DNA of 64,000 nt from NCBI RefSeq assembly GCF_018882185.1, contig NZ_JACVOY010000003.1, positions 124,001-188,000 of the forward strand. Reading direction: 5' to 3'. Under the pieces are notes generated by a model. It was not told where the DNA came from. It searched no databases and saw nothing but the letters and a program-made list of their open reading frames with translations. Numbering within the stretch: the stretch's first letter is position 1; every line of letters starts with the position of its first letter. Positions 43,648 through 54,015 of the stretch are shown here, in pieces. The stretch is from Polynucleobacter sp. AP-Latsch-80-C2 (GTDB lineage: Bacteria > Pseudomonadota > Gammaproteobacteria > Burkholderiales > Burkholderiaceae). A program made the position numbers and the translations under genes.

Positions 43648-44934
43648 TTAGCCTTCGAGTTTAGGAGGTCTTGCTTTGGTTTTCTTATGTACGCCCTGAT
43701 GTTCGCGAATAAAGGATTTAATCTTTGGGTAAACCTTATCGCGCCAACGGCGTCCAGCAAAAATACCGTAGTGACCAGCACCAGCAACTTCATAATGATC
43801 TTTATGTTCTTTAGGGATGCTGGCACATAAACCATGCGCTGAGCGGGTTTGTCCGCTACCCGAGATATCGTCAAGCTCACCCTCTACTGTAAGTAGTGCT
43901 GTCTTTTTAATATCTTGTGGCTTAACCAATTCACCAGCTACAGTCCAAGTGCCATTTGGTAGCGCGTAGTCTTGGAAAACAGTCTTAATGGTGTCAAGGT
44001 AAAACTTTGCATCTAAATCCAATACAGCGTTGTACTCATCATAGAAGCGAATATGTGCATCAGTATCTTGTTCATCACCACGTACGAGGTTTTGGAAGTA
44101 ATCCCAATGAGATTGCAAATGGTTTTGCGGATTCATGGCAATAAAGCCCGTATGTTGCAAGAAACCTGGATAAACACTTCGACCGGCACCAGGATAGGTT
44201 GGCGGGACTTTGTAGATCACATGGCTTTCAAACCAATCAAAAGACTTTTGTTCTGCTAGGTTATTAACGGCAGTCGGTGATTTGCGGGCATCAATAGGAC
44301 CACCCATCATGATCATTGATGCTGGGGTTGCTTCGCCAGCAGAGGCCATCAGTGAGATGGCGCCTAGGGTTGGAACGGTTGGCTGACAAACTGAGATCAC
44401 ATGCAGGTCTTCAGCACCAATTGCGCGAATAAAGTCCTGGATGTAATGGACATAATCATCCAGACCAAACTCACCTTTTTCAACTGGAACATTGCGTGCG
44501 TCAATCCAATCAGTAATGTAAACCTTGTGGTCTTGCAAAAGGGTGCGAACAGTATCGCGTAGCAAAGTGGCATGGTGACCAGATAAAGGGGCCACCACTA
44601 AAACAGACGGATCTCCCTTAAGTTTCTTGATGGTTTCTACATCATCTGAAAAGCGCTTGAAACGAACCAGGTTACAAAATGGTTTTGCAATGATCGTTCT
44701 TTCATGGATCGCAACTTCGTTACCATGTGCCATAACAGCACGAATACCAAATTCTGGTTTTTTATAGTTTTTGCCGATGCGATAGAGGAGCTCATAGCTA
44801 GCTGCTAAACGCTCAGACCCAGGAACCTTAGAGGCGGGGTTAGAGGCATTAATAAAGGCCTCTGAAGCTGCGCGTGCCCAAGAGCTAACTGGTTGAAGTA
44901 AGGCTTTTTGAAATTCGTGTAACTGATATAGCAT
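43648..44934 (-). CDS. phaZ: intracellular polyhydroxyalkanoate depolymerase
   Basis: Mobilises stored polyhydroxybutyrate granules. The 428 residues belong to the PhaZ family with a cysteine nucleophile. C183 lies in LHVISVCQPTVPTL, the same position reported for Cupriavidus necator PhaZ1. Other marks are VVAPLSGHHATLLRDTVR, YITDWIDARNVP, the late acid LTVEGELDDISG and histidine AGAGHYGIFAGRRW. No signal peptide, as expected. A strong GGAGG ribosome site precedes the ATG. The aminotransferase gene lies 31 bases upstream. PHA synthase is not in the window. Confidence 0.94.
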   Translation of the reverse strand: MLYQLHEFQKALLQPVSSWARAASEAFINASNPASKVPGSERLAASYELLYRIGKNYKKPEFGIRAVMAHGNEVAIHERTIIAKPFCNLVRFKRFSDDVETIKKLKGDPSVLVVAPLSGHHATLLRDTVRTLLQDHKVYITDWIDARNVPVEKGEFGLDDYVHYIQDFIRAIGAEDLHVISVCQPTVPTLGAISLMASAGEATPASMIMMGGPIDARKSPTAVNNLAEQKSFDWFESHVIYKVPPTYPGAGRSVYPGFLQHTGFIAMNPQNHLQSHWDYFQNLVRGDEQDTDAHIRFYDEYNAVLDLDAKFYLDTIKTVFQDYALPNGTWTVAGELVKPQDIKKTALLTVEGELDDISGSGQTRSAHGLCASIPKEHKDHYEVAGAGHYGIFAGRRWRDKVYPKIKSFIREHQGVHKKTKARPPKLEG

Positions 44935-44965
44935 GGTACCTCCGGTAATTCAGTGTTTCCGCTTA

Positions 44966-46165
44966 TTACGCTAAGACGCGGGCGATTGCTTTGGCCACTT
45001 TATCAATATTTTTGGTATTGAGAGCCGCCACACAAATGCGTCCAGTAGAGAGGGCATAAATGCCATCTTCTTTCTGTAAGCGGTCTACTTGCTCAGCAGT
45101 TAAGCCTGAGTAAGAAAACATTCCGCGCTGCTTCTCGATGAAAGCAAAGTCTTGCTTTACACCAGCAGCAGCGAGTTTTTCAACGAGGCCATGACGCATT
45201 GCTTTAATACGTTCACGCATTTCTGCAAGCTCGTCTTCCCAGAGTTTGCGAAGCTCTGGTGAATTTAAAACTGAAGCCACAATAGCTCCACCATGTGTTG
45301 GTGGGTTGGAATAGTTAGTGCGAATCACACGCTTTAATTGAGACATCACGCGAGTGGACTCATCTTTGCTTTGCGTCACGATAGATAGAGCACCTACGCG
45401 CTCGCCGTACAAAGAGAAAGACTTTGAAAAGGAGCTTGATACAAAGAAGGACATGCCGGATTGGGCAAAGAGTCGAACTGCAATACCGTCTTGTTCAATG
45501 CCTTCTGCAAAGCCTTGGTAGGCCATATCTAAAAATGGGATCAAGCTCTTTGCTTTGCAGATGTCGATCACTTGATGCCATTGCGCTTCAGTCATATCGG
45601 CGCCCGTGGGGTTATGACAACATGCGTGTAACAACACAGTAGTGTTTTTTGGGAAAGACTCTAAAGATTTCACCATGCCATCAAAATCAACGCCGCGAGT
45701 TTTGCTATCGAAGTAGGTGTACTCAATAACCTCAAAGCCTGCGGATTCAAAAATGCCGCGATGGTTTTCCCAAGTGGGATTGCTAATAGCGCATGGTGCA
45801 TTCAAATTCAGGCGCTTGATAAAGTCTGCACCAACGCGTAATGCGCCCGTGCCACCAAGACATTCGGCGGTGATAACACGACCATCTTTGATTAATGCAG
45901 ACTCAGCGCCAAACAATAAGTTTTGTACTGCGCTGTTGTAAGGGTTAGGACCTTCGATTGGAATGTAACTGCGCGGAGAAAGCTTGGCCACGTGCGCTCC
46001 TTCTGCTTCGATAACGGCCTTTAACAATGGCACCTTACCTTCATCTGTGTAATAAACGCCTACCCCTAGGTTTACTTTGTCAGGACGCTGGTCAGCAACA
46101 TAGGCTTCTGTGAGGCCAAAAATAGGATCTTTAGGGGCTAATGGGACTAAGGCAAACAAGGTCAT
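44966..46165 (-). CDS. aspartate/aromatic aminotransferase
   Basis: Class I PLP aminotransferase of the AspC/TyrB group. The 399 residues start FALVPLAPKDPIFGLTEAY and contain PDKVNLGVGVYYTDEGKVPLL, AECLGGTGALRVGADF, NPTWENHRGIFESAGF, and CCHNPTGADMTEAQW. The PLP lysine is in SSSFSKSFSLYGERVGAL, and NYSNPPTHGGAIV follows. Motifs do not separate aspartate from aromatic preference, so I give no symbol. It is divergent from uvrB with 159 bases between. Confidence 0.92.
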   Translation of the reverse strand: MTLFALVPLAPKDPIFGLTEAYVADQRPDKVNLGVGVYYTDEGKVPLLKAVIEAEGAHVAKLSPRSYIPIEGPNPYNSAVQNLLFGAESALIKDGRVITAECLGGTGALRVGADFIKRLNLNAPCAISNPTWENHRGIFESAGFEVIEYTYFDSKTRGVDFDGMVKSLESFPKNTTVLLHACCHNPTGADMTEAQWHQVIDICKAKSLIPFLDMAYQGFAEGIEQDGIAVRLFAQSGMSFFVSSSFSKSFSLYGERVGALSIVTQSKDESTRVMSQLKRVIRTNYSNPPTHGGAIVASVLNSPELRKLWEDELAEMRERIKAMRHGLVEKLAAAGVKQDFAFIEKQRGMFSYSGLTAEQVDRLQKEDGIYALSTGRICVAALNTKNIDKVAKAIARVLA

Positions 46166-46300
46166 TTGAGGTCGAGAGTGGTAGTTTTAGGGTGGTTTTG
46201 TTTGTAATTGACGTTAAATTCAGTTTAATTGTCGGTTTTTGAGGCCAGAAGCAACTATTTCCAAAGAAAAACGGCAAAATCATTGTTTGTACAAAATTCG

Positions 46301-46319
46301 CTGTGATGAAATCTCACAG
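46301..46319. promoter_or_regulatory. palindrome at the uvrB start, candidate operator
   Basis: CTGTGATGAAATCTCACAG has arms CTGTGA/TCACAG with a 7-base spacer. The outer CTGT/ACAG resembles a LexA box but with spacing of 11 instead of 8. It ends five bases before the uvrB start. The CRP-like reading TGTGA/TCACA also has one base too many. Confidence 0.4.
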
Positions 46320-46324
46320 TTGAA

Positions 46325-48484
46325 ATGATAGCCGAGATGCCCCCTAAGTTGCCCAAAACTGGTTCAAATTCTGAAGTTCGTAAGGAAGTCAAAAAAAGCC
46401 CTGAGGCCGATCCTCTGGGAGAGGCTGGCCATGACTTGGATCCGGCTAAATTTGTCACTTTCCCAGATTCTCCCTATCAGCTTTACCAGCCATTTGCCCC
46501 TGCGGGAGACCAGCCGCAAGCTATTGACGCATTGGTCGAGGGTATTGAGGATGGTTTGACCTTTCAGACCCTCCTGGGGGTAACGGGGTCCGGAAAAACC
46601 TTCACGATGGCCAATGTCATCGCTAGAACAGGTCGTCCAGCCATTATTTTTGCCCCAAATAAGACCTTGGCGGCCCAGCTTTATAGCGAGTTTCGTGAGT
46701 TTTTCCCGAAAAATGCCGTTGAGTACTTCGTTAGCTACTACGACTATTACCAACCTGAGGCCTATGTACCTCAGCGCGACTTATTTATTGAGAAAGACTC
46801 GTCAATTAACGAGCACATTGAGCAGATGCGTTTGTCTGCAACCAAGAGCTTATTAGAGCGTCGTGATGTCATCATCGTAGCAACCGTCTCCGCTATTTAC
46901 GGTATTGGTAACCCTGGCGACTATCACAGCATGGTCATGACTTTGCGGCCCGGCGACAAGATGAGTCAACGCGATATTTTGATGCGTCTGATTGCAATGC
47001 AATACGACCGAAATGAAACTGACTTTAAGCGCGGTGTATTTAGAGTGCGCGGTGACACGATTGATATTTTCCCAGCCGAACATAATGAGTTGGCAGTGCG
47101 TGTCGAATTGTTTGACGATGTAGTGGAGAGTTTGCAATTCTTTGATCCTTTGACTGGCAAGATTCGCCAAAAGATTCCACGCTTTACTGTTTATCCAAGT
47201 TCGCACTATGTCACTCCACGCGAAACTGTCCTCAAAGCAATTGAAACGATAAAAGAAGAATTGCGTACCCGCTTAGATGAATTTGTGAAAGATGGAAAAC
47301 TAGTCGAAGCACAACGTCTTGAGCAGCGTACTCGGTTTGATTTAGAGATGCTCAATGAGTTGGGTTTTTGTAAGGGGATTGAGAACTACTCCCGCCATCT
47401 ATCAGGCGCCGCGCCTGGCGATGCACCGCCTACCTTGGTGGACTATTTGCCCAATGATGCCTTGATGTTTTTGGATGAGAGCCACGTCTTAATAGGTCAA
47501 TTAAATGCGATGTACAACGGGGATAAATCGCGCAAGCATACCTTGGTTGAGTTTGGATTTCGCTTGCCTTCAGCGATGGACAATCGTCCCCTTAAATTTA
47601 CTGAGTTTGAAACTAAAATGCGTCAAACAATTTTTGTTTCAGCCACACCAGCTGATTATGAAAAGACACATCAAGGTCAAGTGGTTGAGCAAGTGGCAAG
47701 ACCAACCGGTTTGGTCGATCCAGAAATTGAAGTATTACCAGCTAGCACTCAAGTCGATGATTTGCTCGATCAAATTCATGAACGCGTCAAAGTGCATGAA
47801 CGGGTATTGGTAACCGTTTTAACCAAACGCATGGCTGAGCAATTAACTGATTACCTATCTGATAACGGCGTCAAAGTTCGTTATGTGCATTCGGATATCG
47901 ATACCGTTGAGCGCGTTGAAATTTTGCGCGACTTACGTTTGGGTGTCTTCGATGTCTTGGTGGGTATTAACTTGTTGCGCGAAGGTTTAGATATCCCCGA
48001 GGTGTCACTGGTGGCTATCCTGGATGCAGACAAAGAAGGTTTCTTGCGTTCGGAACGTAGCTTGATCCAGACCATTGGACGCGCCGCACGAAACGTCCGC
48101 GGCAAAGCCATTTTGTATGCCGATCGCATCACCGACTCTATGAAGCGTGCAATGGGGGAGACCGAAAGGCGCCGTACCAAGCAAATTGCCTTCAATAAGC
48201 TTCATGGGATTGAGCCTAAGGGGGTCCAAAAGCGCATTAAGGACATTATTGATGGTGTCTATGACGTTAAAGAGAAGCGCCAAGAGATGCAGGTCGAGCA
48301 GGAGCGGGCTCGCTATGAGGATATGGGTGAAAAGGATCTGGCTGGCGAAATCAAGCGCCTTGAGAAGCAAATGAACGCCGAAGCCAAGAATTTGGAGTTT
48401 GAAAAGGCTGCCAGCACCCGAGATCGCCTTACAAAGGTCAAAGAAATGGCATTTGGGGCTAGGTCACGAGACTTCCCTGGCTAA
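46325..48484 (+). CDS. uvrB: UvrABC excinuclease subunit B
   Basis: Damage-verification helicase of nucleotide excision repair, partner of the UvrC encoded at the window start. The 719 residues have an N-terminal extension of about 50 residues before the conserved [14 protein letters not shown]. Walker A is GVTGSGKT (85-92). The beta-hairpin region is [17 protein letters not shown], the helicase motif II is MFLDESHVL, and motif [16 protein letters not shown] and QTIGRAARN follow. A C-terminal UVR motif ([19 protein letters not shown]) binds UvrC. An internal ATG at residue 5 is an alternative start. Confidence 0.97.
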   Translation: MIAEMPPKLPKTGSNSEVRKEVKKSPEADPLGEAGHDLDPAKFVTFPDSPYQLYQPFAPAGDQPQAIDALVEGIEDGLTFQTLLGVTGSGKTFTMANVIARTGRPAIIFAPNKTLAAQLYSEFREFFPKNAVEYFVSYYDYYQPEAYVPQRDLFIEKDSSINEHIEQMRLSATKSLLERRDVIIVATVSAIYGIGNPGDYHSMVMTLRPGDKMSQRDILMRLIAMQYDRNETDFKRGVFRVRGDTIDIFPAEHNELAVRVELFDDVVESLQFFDPLTGKIRQKIPRFTVYPSSHYVTPRETVLKAIETIKEELRTRLDEFVKDGKLVEAQRLEQRTRFDLEMLNELGFCKGIENYSRHLSGAAPGDAPPTLVDYLPNDALMFLDESHVLIGQLNAMYNGDKSRKHTLVEFGFRLPSAMDNRPLKFTEFETKMRQTIFVSATPADYEKTHQGQVVEQVARPTGLVDPEIEVLPASTQVDDLLDQIHERVKVHERVLVTVLTKRMAEQLTDYLSDNGVKVRYVHSDIDTVERVEILRDLRLGVFDVLVGINLLREGLDIPEVSLVAILDADKEGFLRSERSLIQTIGRAARNVRGKAILYADRITDSMKRAMGETERRRTKQIAFNKLHGIEPKGVQKRIKDIIDGVYDVKEKRQEMQVEQERARYEDMGEKDLAGEIKRLEKQMNAEAKNLEFEKAASTRDRLTKVKEMAFGARSRDFPG

Positions 48485-48545
48485 ATTAAAGGATTCCCCT
48501 TCAGGGTTTGGGATAATTCCCGAGCGGATTGGTGGGGTATATGGT

Positions 48546-48570
48546 AAAGTTGAGCGGAATGGTCGGGTAT
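48546..48570 (+). promoter_or_regulatory. candidate IscR type 1 binding site
   Basis: The 25 bases upstream of iscR match the E. coli type 1 IscR consensus at about 20 positions, including a full right half (GTCGGGTAT). The left half TTGA is weaker. It lies 51 bases before the iscR start, as expected for autoregulation by the iron-sulfur form of IscR. Confidence 0.6.
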
Positions 48571-48620
48571 TACCCGCCCGACTGTGAGCTGTCCATAACA
48601 ATCCATTACCAAGGTGACAT

Positions 48621-49190
48621 ATGAGACTTACAACTAAAGGCCGTTTTGCAGTAACCGCAATGATCGATTTAGCCCTGCGTGAAACGCATGGTCCTGTAAC
48701 TTTGGCTGGAATTAGCCAAAGACAAAAAATTTCCCTCTCTTACCTCGAGCAATTGTTCGGCAAATTACGCCGTTTCAATATCGTGGAAAGTACTCGTGGC
48801 CCAGGCGGTGGATATACGCTGGCACGCGGATCCAACGAGATTAGCGTTGCGGACATTATTGTTGCTGTGGATGAACCATTGGATGCTACGCAATGTGGTG
48901 GCAAAGGCAATTGTCATAGTGAAGAAGACAGCCATGGCCGCTGCATGACGCATGATCTTTGGAGCAATCTCAATTCCAAAATGGTTGAGTACCTGAGCTC
49001 CGTCAGTTTGCGTGATCTCGTACAACAGCAAGAAGGACGCGGCATTGTCATCCAAGATATGCGACAAAAGAAAATGAAAGTTGAAAGTGTGAAAGCTGAG
49101 AAACCAGCCACAGCACTCTCAGCTAAAAAAGAGGTCGCCCCTAAGGCACCTTTAGTGAATTCTGTTTTTAACCTGGCGCGGCAAAGTTAA
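48621..49190 (+). CDS. iscR: Fe-S cluster-responsive regulator IscR
   Basis: Rrf2-family repressor of the isc operon when it carries a 2Fe-2S cluster. The 189 residues have the winged helix ([45 protein letters not shown]). Cluster ligands are C92, C98 and C108, with H111. The last spacing is C-x9-C, four residues longer than the C-x5-C of E. coli IscR. The tail after about 150 is lysine- and alanine-rich. It leads the iscR-S-U-A-hscB-hscA-fdx operon. Confidence 0.95.
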   Translation: MRLTTKGRFAVTAMIDLALRETHGPVTLAGISQRQKISLSYLEQLFGKLRRFNIVESTRGPGGGYTLARGSNEISVADIIVAVDEPLDATQCGGKGNCHSEEDSHGRCMTHDLWSNLNSKMVEYLSSVSLRDLVQQQEGRGIVIQDMRQKKMKVESVKAEKPATALSAKKEVAPKAPLVNSVFNLARQS

Positions 49191-49219
49191 TACCCGCACC
49201 ATCAATCTATAAGTCAATC

Positions 49220-50479
49220 ATGAACGCACCACAAGACCTTCCAAAGCAACCGGTTCCGATGTTTAGCCCTAAACATTTTCCGGTGTATATGGATTACTCA
49301 GCTACTACGCCGATCGATCCACGAGTGGTGGACAAAATGCTGCCCTATTTGCGTGAGCAATTTGGTAATGCGGCTTCACGAAGCCATGCTTATGGTTGGG
49401 CTGCTGAAGAGGCGGTTGAGTGGGCGCGTTCAGAAGTTGCACAATTGGTTCATGCGGATCCAAGGGAGATCGTCTTTACCAGTGGTGCCACTGAGAGCAT
49501 TAACTTAGCGCTCAAAGGAGCTGCGCACTTTTACAAAGATCGTGGCAATCACATCATTACTGTGAAAACAGAACATAAGGCAACTTTAGATACTTGCCGT
49601 GAACTTGAACGCGAAGGCTATGAAGTTACTTATTTAGATGTATTACCTAACGGTTTAATAGATTACGCTCAGCTTGAGGCGGCGATGAAGCCGGGAACCA
49701 TTTTGGCATCAGTAATGTATGTCAACAATGAAATTGGTGTGGTTCAAGATATTCCTAAGATTGGTGATTTATGCCGTTCACGTGGCGTAATTTTTCATGT
49801 GGATGCCGCTCAGGCAACTGGCAAGGTTGAAATTGATTTAGAAAAAATCAAAGTCGATCTAATGAGTTTCTCAGCGCATAAAACTTACGGCCCTAAGGGA
49901 ATCGGCGCTCTGTTTGTTCGTCGTAAACCTCGTATTCGTATTGAGGCTCAGATTCATGGTGGTGGTCATGAGCGAGGAATGCGTTCGGGCACCTTGGCGG
50001 TTCATCAAATCGTTGGCATGGGCGAAGCATTCCGCATTGCTCGTATTGAAATGGCTGAAGAAAATACGCGTATTCGTGCTTTGCGCGATCGCTTATTGGC
50101 GGGCCTCAAAGATATTGAAGAGGTTTATGTCAATGGCGACATGGATGATCGTGTGCCGCACAACCTCAACATCAGCTTTAACTATGTTGAAGGCGAGTCC
50201 ATGTTGATGGCGCTCAAAGATTTAGCGATCTCCTCTGGATCTGCCTGCACCTCCGCTTCACTGGAGCCTTCTTATGTATTGCGCGCGCTTGGGCGTAATG
50301 ATGAATTGGCACATAGCTCGATTCGTTTTACATTGGGACGCTTTACCACTGAAGAGGAAGTTGATTTCACGATTAAGTTGGTAAAGGAAAAGATTGCCAA
50401 GTTGCGTGAGCTATCACCGCTGTGGGAAATGTATAAAGATGGAATCGACTTGAGCACGATTCAATGGGCAGCACACTAA
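49220..50479 (+). CDS. iscS: cysteine desulfurase IscS
   Basis: PLP enzyme that takes sulfur from cysteine for Fe-S assembly and tRNA thiolation. The 419 residues have [32 protein letters not shown] and [16 protein letters not shown]. The PLP lysine is in [16 protein letters not shown]. The persulfide-forming cysteine is in the long loop [17 protein letters not shown], which marks the IscS group. The N-terminus is about 12 residues longer than E. coli IscS. Confidence 0.97.
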   Translation: MNAPQDLPKQPVPMFSPKHFPVYMDYSATTPIDPRVVDKMLPYLREQFGNAASRSHAYGWAAEEAVEWARSEVAQLVHADPREIVFTSGATESINLALKGAAHFYKDRGNHIITVKTEHKATLDTCRELEREGYEVTYLDVLPNGLIDYAQLEAAMKPGTILASVMYVNNEIGVVQDIPKIGDLCRSRGVIFHVDAAQATGKVEIDLEKIKVDLMSFSAHKTYGPKGIGALFVRRKPRIRIEAQIHGGGHERGMRSGTLAVHQIVGMGEAFRIARIEMAEENTRIRALRDRLLAGLKDIEEVYVNGDMDDRVPHNLNISFNYVEGESMLMALKDLAISSGSACTSASLEPSYVLRALGRNDELAHSSIRFTLGRFTTEEEVDFTIKLVKEKIAKLRELSPLWEMYKDGIDLSTIQWAAH

Positions 50480-50507
50480 ACAATTGAAGAATTAAAGAGG
50501 AAATATC

Positions 50508-50894
50508 ATGGCATATAGCGAAAAAGTAATCGACCATTACGAAAATCCACGTAACGTGGGTTCTTTTGAAAAAGGCGATGAAAGTGTTGGTACTGGAATG
50601 GTTGGCGCCCCGGCTTGCGGCGACGTGATGAAATTACAAATTCGCGTAAACGATCAAGGCGTTATCGAAGATGCCAAGTTCAAGACCTATGGTTGCGGTT
50701 CTGCCATTGCTTCTTCTTCATTGGTAACAGAGTGGGTCAAAGGAAAAACCTTAGATCAAGCGCTTGAGATCAAGAACTCTTTGATTGCTGAAGAGTTAGC
50801 GCTTCCACCGGTAAAAATTCACTGCTCTATTTTGGCTGAGGATGCCATTAAAGCAGCGGTTGCTGATTACAAAGAAAAGCATCCAGCAAAATAA
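50508..50894 (+). CDS. iscU: Fe-S scaffold protein IscU
   Basis: Scaffold where 2Fe-2S clusters are built before transfer. The 128 residues hold the three conserved cysteines and the aspartate: GAPACGDVMKL, YGCGSAIASSS and the LPPVKIHCSILAEDA chaperone-binding LPPVK plus Cys. It starts MAYSEKVIDHYENPRNVG. An AGAGGAAA ribosome site precedes the ATG. Its partners IscS and HscA/HscB are in the same operon. Confidence 0.98.
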   Translation: MAYSEKVIDHYENPRNVGSFEKGDESVGTGMVGAPACGDVMKLQIRVNDQGVIEDAKFKTYGCGSAIASSSLVTEWVKGKTLDQALEIKNSLIAEELALPPVKIHCSILAEDAIKAAVADYKEKHPAK

Positions 50895-50912
50895 AGAAGT
50901 AAAGACAAAACT

Positions 50913-51236
50913 ATGGCAATTACCTTAACTGAAAAAGCAGCTGCACACGTTAACCGCAATTTAGAAAAGCGCGGCAAAGGGTGTGGATTGCGTTTGGGTG
51001 TCCGTACTACGGGTTGCTCAGGCTTGGCCTACCAATTGGAGTATGTGGACGAAGCTGCACCTGAGGATACGATGTTTGAATCCAATGGCATTAAGGTATT
51101 TGTTGACCCCAAGAGTTTGGCTTATCTGGATGGAACGGAATTGGATTTCGTGCGCGAGGGTTTGAATGAGGGATTTAAGTTTCAAAATCCAAACGTAAAA
51201 GATGAGTGTGGTTGTGGCGAATCCTTCCGCGTCTGA
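50913..51236 (+). CDS. iscA: iron-sulfur assembly protein IscA
   Basis: A-type carrier that accepts or delivers iron and 4Fe-4S clusters. The 107 residues carry the family's three cysteines, one in [15 protein letters not shown] and the CGC pair in [11 protein letters not shown] at the end. [15 protein letters not shown] opens the protein. Its last 35 bases overlap the start of hscB. Confidence 0.97.
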   Translation: MAITLTEKAAAHVNRNLEKRGKGCGLRLGVRTTGCSGLAYQLEYVDEAAPEDTMFESNGIKVFVDPKSLAYLDGTELDFVREGLNEGFKFQNPNVKDECGCGESFRV

Positions 51237-51741
51237 CGATTATTTCCGTTTCTTTGGTTTAAATCAGCAATTCAAAATCGACTTGCTTGCTTTAGATCAG
51301 GCTTATCTTGCAATTCAGAAAGAAGTCCATCCCGATCGCCACGCGCGTGGCAGCGAAACTGAGCAACGCTTAGCAATGCAAATGGCTACCTTAGCCAACA
51401 CTGCATTTCAAATACTGAAAAATCCCGTGCAGCGCGGCCTTTACCTTTGCCAGCTTCATGGGGTTGATGCGAAATTGGAAACGAATACAGCCATGCCAGC
51501 AGCTTTTTTAATGCGGCAGATGGAATGGCGTGAAAGTTTGGATGAGCGGGCAGAGGACTTGCCGGCCCTAGAGGTGTTGATGGAAGAGGTTGAGGCCTCC
51601 AAACAAGATACTCTATTGGAGATTACTCAAGCAATTGATCATGCCAAGAACTATGAGCGTGCTGCCGAGCTCTTGCGTGGTTTGCTCTTTATCGACAAGT
51701 TCGCTCTTGAGCTTGATGATGCTATCGCCGCATTGGTATAG
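51202..51741 (+). CDS. hscB: Fe-S cochaperone HscB
   Basis: J-domain protein that brings IscU to HscA. The 179 residues include the J domain ([15 protein letters not shown], then VHPDRHA with the HPD motif, near residues 13-60). A C-terminal three-helix domain that binds IscU follows. The given ATG overlaps iscA by 35 bases. An in-frame GTG at 51214 is also possible and the conserved part only begins at about residue 13, so the exact start is uncertain. Confidence 0.93.
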   Translation: MSVVVANPSASDDYFRFFGLNQQFKIDLLALDQAYLAIQKEVHPDRHARGSETEQRLAMQMATLANTAFQILKNPVQRGLYLCQLHGVDAKLETNTAMPAAFLMRQMEWRESLDERAEDLPALEVLMEEVEASKQDTLLEITQAIDHAKNYERAAELLRGLLFIDKFALELDDAIAALV

Positions 51742-51759
51742 CTTTAAACTCTATCACTT

Positions 51760-53625
51760 ATGGCCTTATTACAAATCTCAGAACCCGGTAAGTCGCTTGC
51801 CCCTCATCAACGGCGCATTGCGGTTGGTATTGATTTGGGCACTACGAATTCTTTGGTTGCAATTGTGCGCGATGCCTTGCCCAAAGTGTTGCCAGATTCT
51901 CAAGGGCGTGAATTGCTACCCTCCGTGGTGCGCTACCTCCCTAATGGAAGAACCCAGGCCGGCTTCGAAGCGCTTGAGAGTGTAGTGTCAGATCCAAAGA
52001 ACACCATTGTTTCGGTGAAGCGCTATATGGGGCGCGGACTAAACGATATCGAGCATATTGAAAGTGCTCCCTACGAGTTTGTTGATCAGCCTGGCATGCT
52101 TAAGCTCAGAACGGTTGCGGGTGATAAGAGCCCCATCGAAGTTTCTGCGGAAATCCTCGCACGTTTGCGTCAGTTAGCTGAAGATTCAGTCTCTGATGAA
52201 ATAGTGGGTGCGGTGATCACTGTGCCAGCCTATTTTGACGATGCACAACGTCAAGCTACTAAAGATGCTGCTAAGTTAGCTGGCATTGAGGTGTTGCGAT
52301 TATTAAATGAACCTACTGCAGCAGCAATTGCCTATGGCTTAGATAACACTTCTGAAGGTGTGTATGCCGTCTATGACCTCGGTGGCGGCACCTTTGATAT
52401 TTCTATTCTGCGGATGAGTAAGGGTGTTTTTGAGGTGCTCTCCACCGGAGGGGATTCAGCCTTAGGTGGAGATGACTTTGATCATCGTTTGTATTGTTGG
52501 GTGATTGAGCAGGCAAAACTCCCGCCGCTATCCATTCACGATCACCGTACTTTATTGCAAGCGTGTAAACACGCCAAAGAGTTGCTCAGTCATAACCCTT
52601 TGGCGCGAGTCCATGAGACTTTATCTGATGGCACTGTAGTAAATGTAGGCGTCAGTCAGGCCCAGTTTTTTGAGATTACCCAAAATTTAGTGAGCAAGAC
52701 TTTGCTTGCTTGTAAAAAAGCTTTGCGGGATTCTGGCTTAAAGGCTGAAGATATCAAGGGCGTAGTAATGGTGGGTGGGTCAACGCGCATGCCAAATGTT
52801 CAGCGTGCTGTAGGAGAGTTATTCGGTACGCAACCCTTAAATAATTTAAATCCCGATCAAGTAGTAGCGCTCGGTGCTGCAATGCAAGCTGACTTGTTAG
52901 CCGGTAATCAAAGTAAAGATGATGAGTGGTTGTTGTTGGATGTGATTCCACTTTCCCTCGGTATTGAAACTATGGGTGGCTTAGTAGAAAAAATTATTCC
53001 TCGAAATACCCCAATACCTGTTGCAAGAGCACAAGACTTCACGACATTTAAAGATGGTCAAACAGCGCTGGCAATTCAAGTAGTACAAGGTGAGCGTGAG
53101 CTTGCTCAGGATTGCCGTTCCTTAGGTAAGTTTGAATTGCGTGGCATTCCTGCTATGGCAGCTGGTGCAGCACGAATACGGGTGACCTTTCAGGTTGATG
53201 CTGATGGTTTGTTATCAGTAAGTGCAGTAGAGCAGGGCTCAGGTGTAAAGGCATCTATCGATATCAAGCCTTCCTATGGTTTGACCGATGCAGAAATCAC
53301 CAGAATGTTGCAAGATGGTTTTTCCTCAGCAAAAGAAGATTTGTTGGCAAGGTCTTTGCGCGAAGAGCAAGTGAATGCCCAAAGATTACTAGATGCTGTA
53401 CAAACTGCGCTAGCAAGTGACAGAAGCTTGCTCTCAAAGGAAGATCAATCCTCCATTGATCATGAGATGGCTGTTCTACAAAAGATTTTGAATGAAGAAA
53501 CAGATAGCGCCGTAGTGCGTAAGGCTGTTGATCACGCTGCTAAAGCAACAGATGATTTTGCGCAAATGCGTATGAATGCCAGCATTCAAAAGGCCTTATC
53601 AGGCAAGAATGTTGCCGAGATCTAA
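51760..53625 (+). CDS. hscA: Fe-S chaperone HscA
   Basis: Hsp70-type ATPase dedicated to cluster transfer from IscU. The 621 residues have the nucleotide domain ([62 protein letters not shown]). The substrate domain begins near residue 390 ([23 protein letters not shown]). It lies 18 bases after hscB and 33 before fdx. Length and placement separate it from DnaK. Confidence 0.97.
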   Translation: MALLQISEPGKSLAPHQRRIAVGIDLGTTNSLVAIVRDALPKVLPDSQGRELLPSVVRYLPNGRTQAGFEALESVVSDPKNTIVSVKRYMGRGLNDIEHIESAPYEFVDQPGMLKLRTVAGDKSPIEVSAEILARLRQLAEDSVSDEIVGAVITVPAYFDDAQRQATKDAAKLAGIEVLRLLNEPTAAAIAYGLDNTSEGVYAVYDLGGGTFDISILRMSKGVFEVLSTGGDSALGGDDFDHRLYCWVIEQAKLPPLSIHDHRTLLQACKHAKELLSHNPLARVHETLSDGTVVNVGVSQAQFFEITQNLVSKTLLACKKALRDSGLKAEDIKGVVMVGGSTRMPNVQRAVGELFGTQPLNNLNPDQVVALGAAMQADLLAGNQSKDDEWLLLDVIPLSLGIETMGGLVEKIIPRNTPIPVARAQDFTTFKDGQTALAIQVVQGERELAQDCRSLGKFELRGIPAMAAGAARIRVTFQVDADGLLSVSAVEQGSGVKASIDIKPSYGLTDAEITRMLQDGFSSAKEDLLARSLREEQVNAQRLLDAVQTALASDRSLLSKEDQSSIDHEMAVLQKILNEETDSAVVRKAVDHAAKATDDFAQMRMNASIQKALSGKNVAEI

Positions 53626-53658
53626 ACACAAAAAACTCATAAAGAAGCAGAAAATACC

Positions 53659-53997
53659 ATGACGCAAATTGTTGTTCTACCCCATAGTGAGTACTGTCCT
53701 GAAGGCGCGGTTGTTGAGGTGGCTCCTGGAACCTCCATTTGCGAGGCCTTACTAGAGAATGACATTCCTATTGAGCATGCTTGCGATATGGTTTGTGCTT
53801 GCACAACTTGTCACGTGATTGTGAAAGAGGGATACCAGAGCCTAAATCCTCCGGATGAAAATGAGGAGGACATGCTTGATCGTGCTTGGGGCTTAAATCC
53901 GCAGTCTCGCCTATCCTGCCAAGCGATTGTTGCTCGTGAAGCGCTTGTGATCGAAATACCAAAGTACTCCATTAATCACGCCAAAGAAAGTCATTAA
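53659..53997 (+). CDS. fdx: ISC-type 2Fe-2S ferredoxin
   Basis: Adrenodoxin-type ferredoxin that gives electrons for cluster assembly. The 112 residues show ligands C-x5-C-x2-C at HACDMVCACTTCHVIV and the fourth cysteine in SRLSCQAIV. It starts MTQIVVLPHSEYCPEGAVVEV. It ends the isc operon here. No iscX follows; the next gene is convergent. Confidence 0.96.
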   Translation: MTQIVVLPHSEYCPEGAVVEVAPGTSICEALLENDIPIEHACDMVCACTTCHVIVKEGYQSLNPPDENEEDMLDRAWGLNPQSRLSCQAIVAREALVIEIPKYSINHAKESH

Positions 53998-54015
53998 CCA
54001 AGATTAAGTTGAGTC

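Noticed and set aside
46853..47206. Minus-strand 117-codon frame opposite uvrB
   Set aside because: Antisense to conserved uvrB coding sequence, no ribosome site or recognisable motif.
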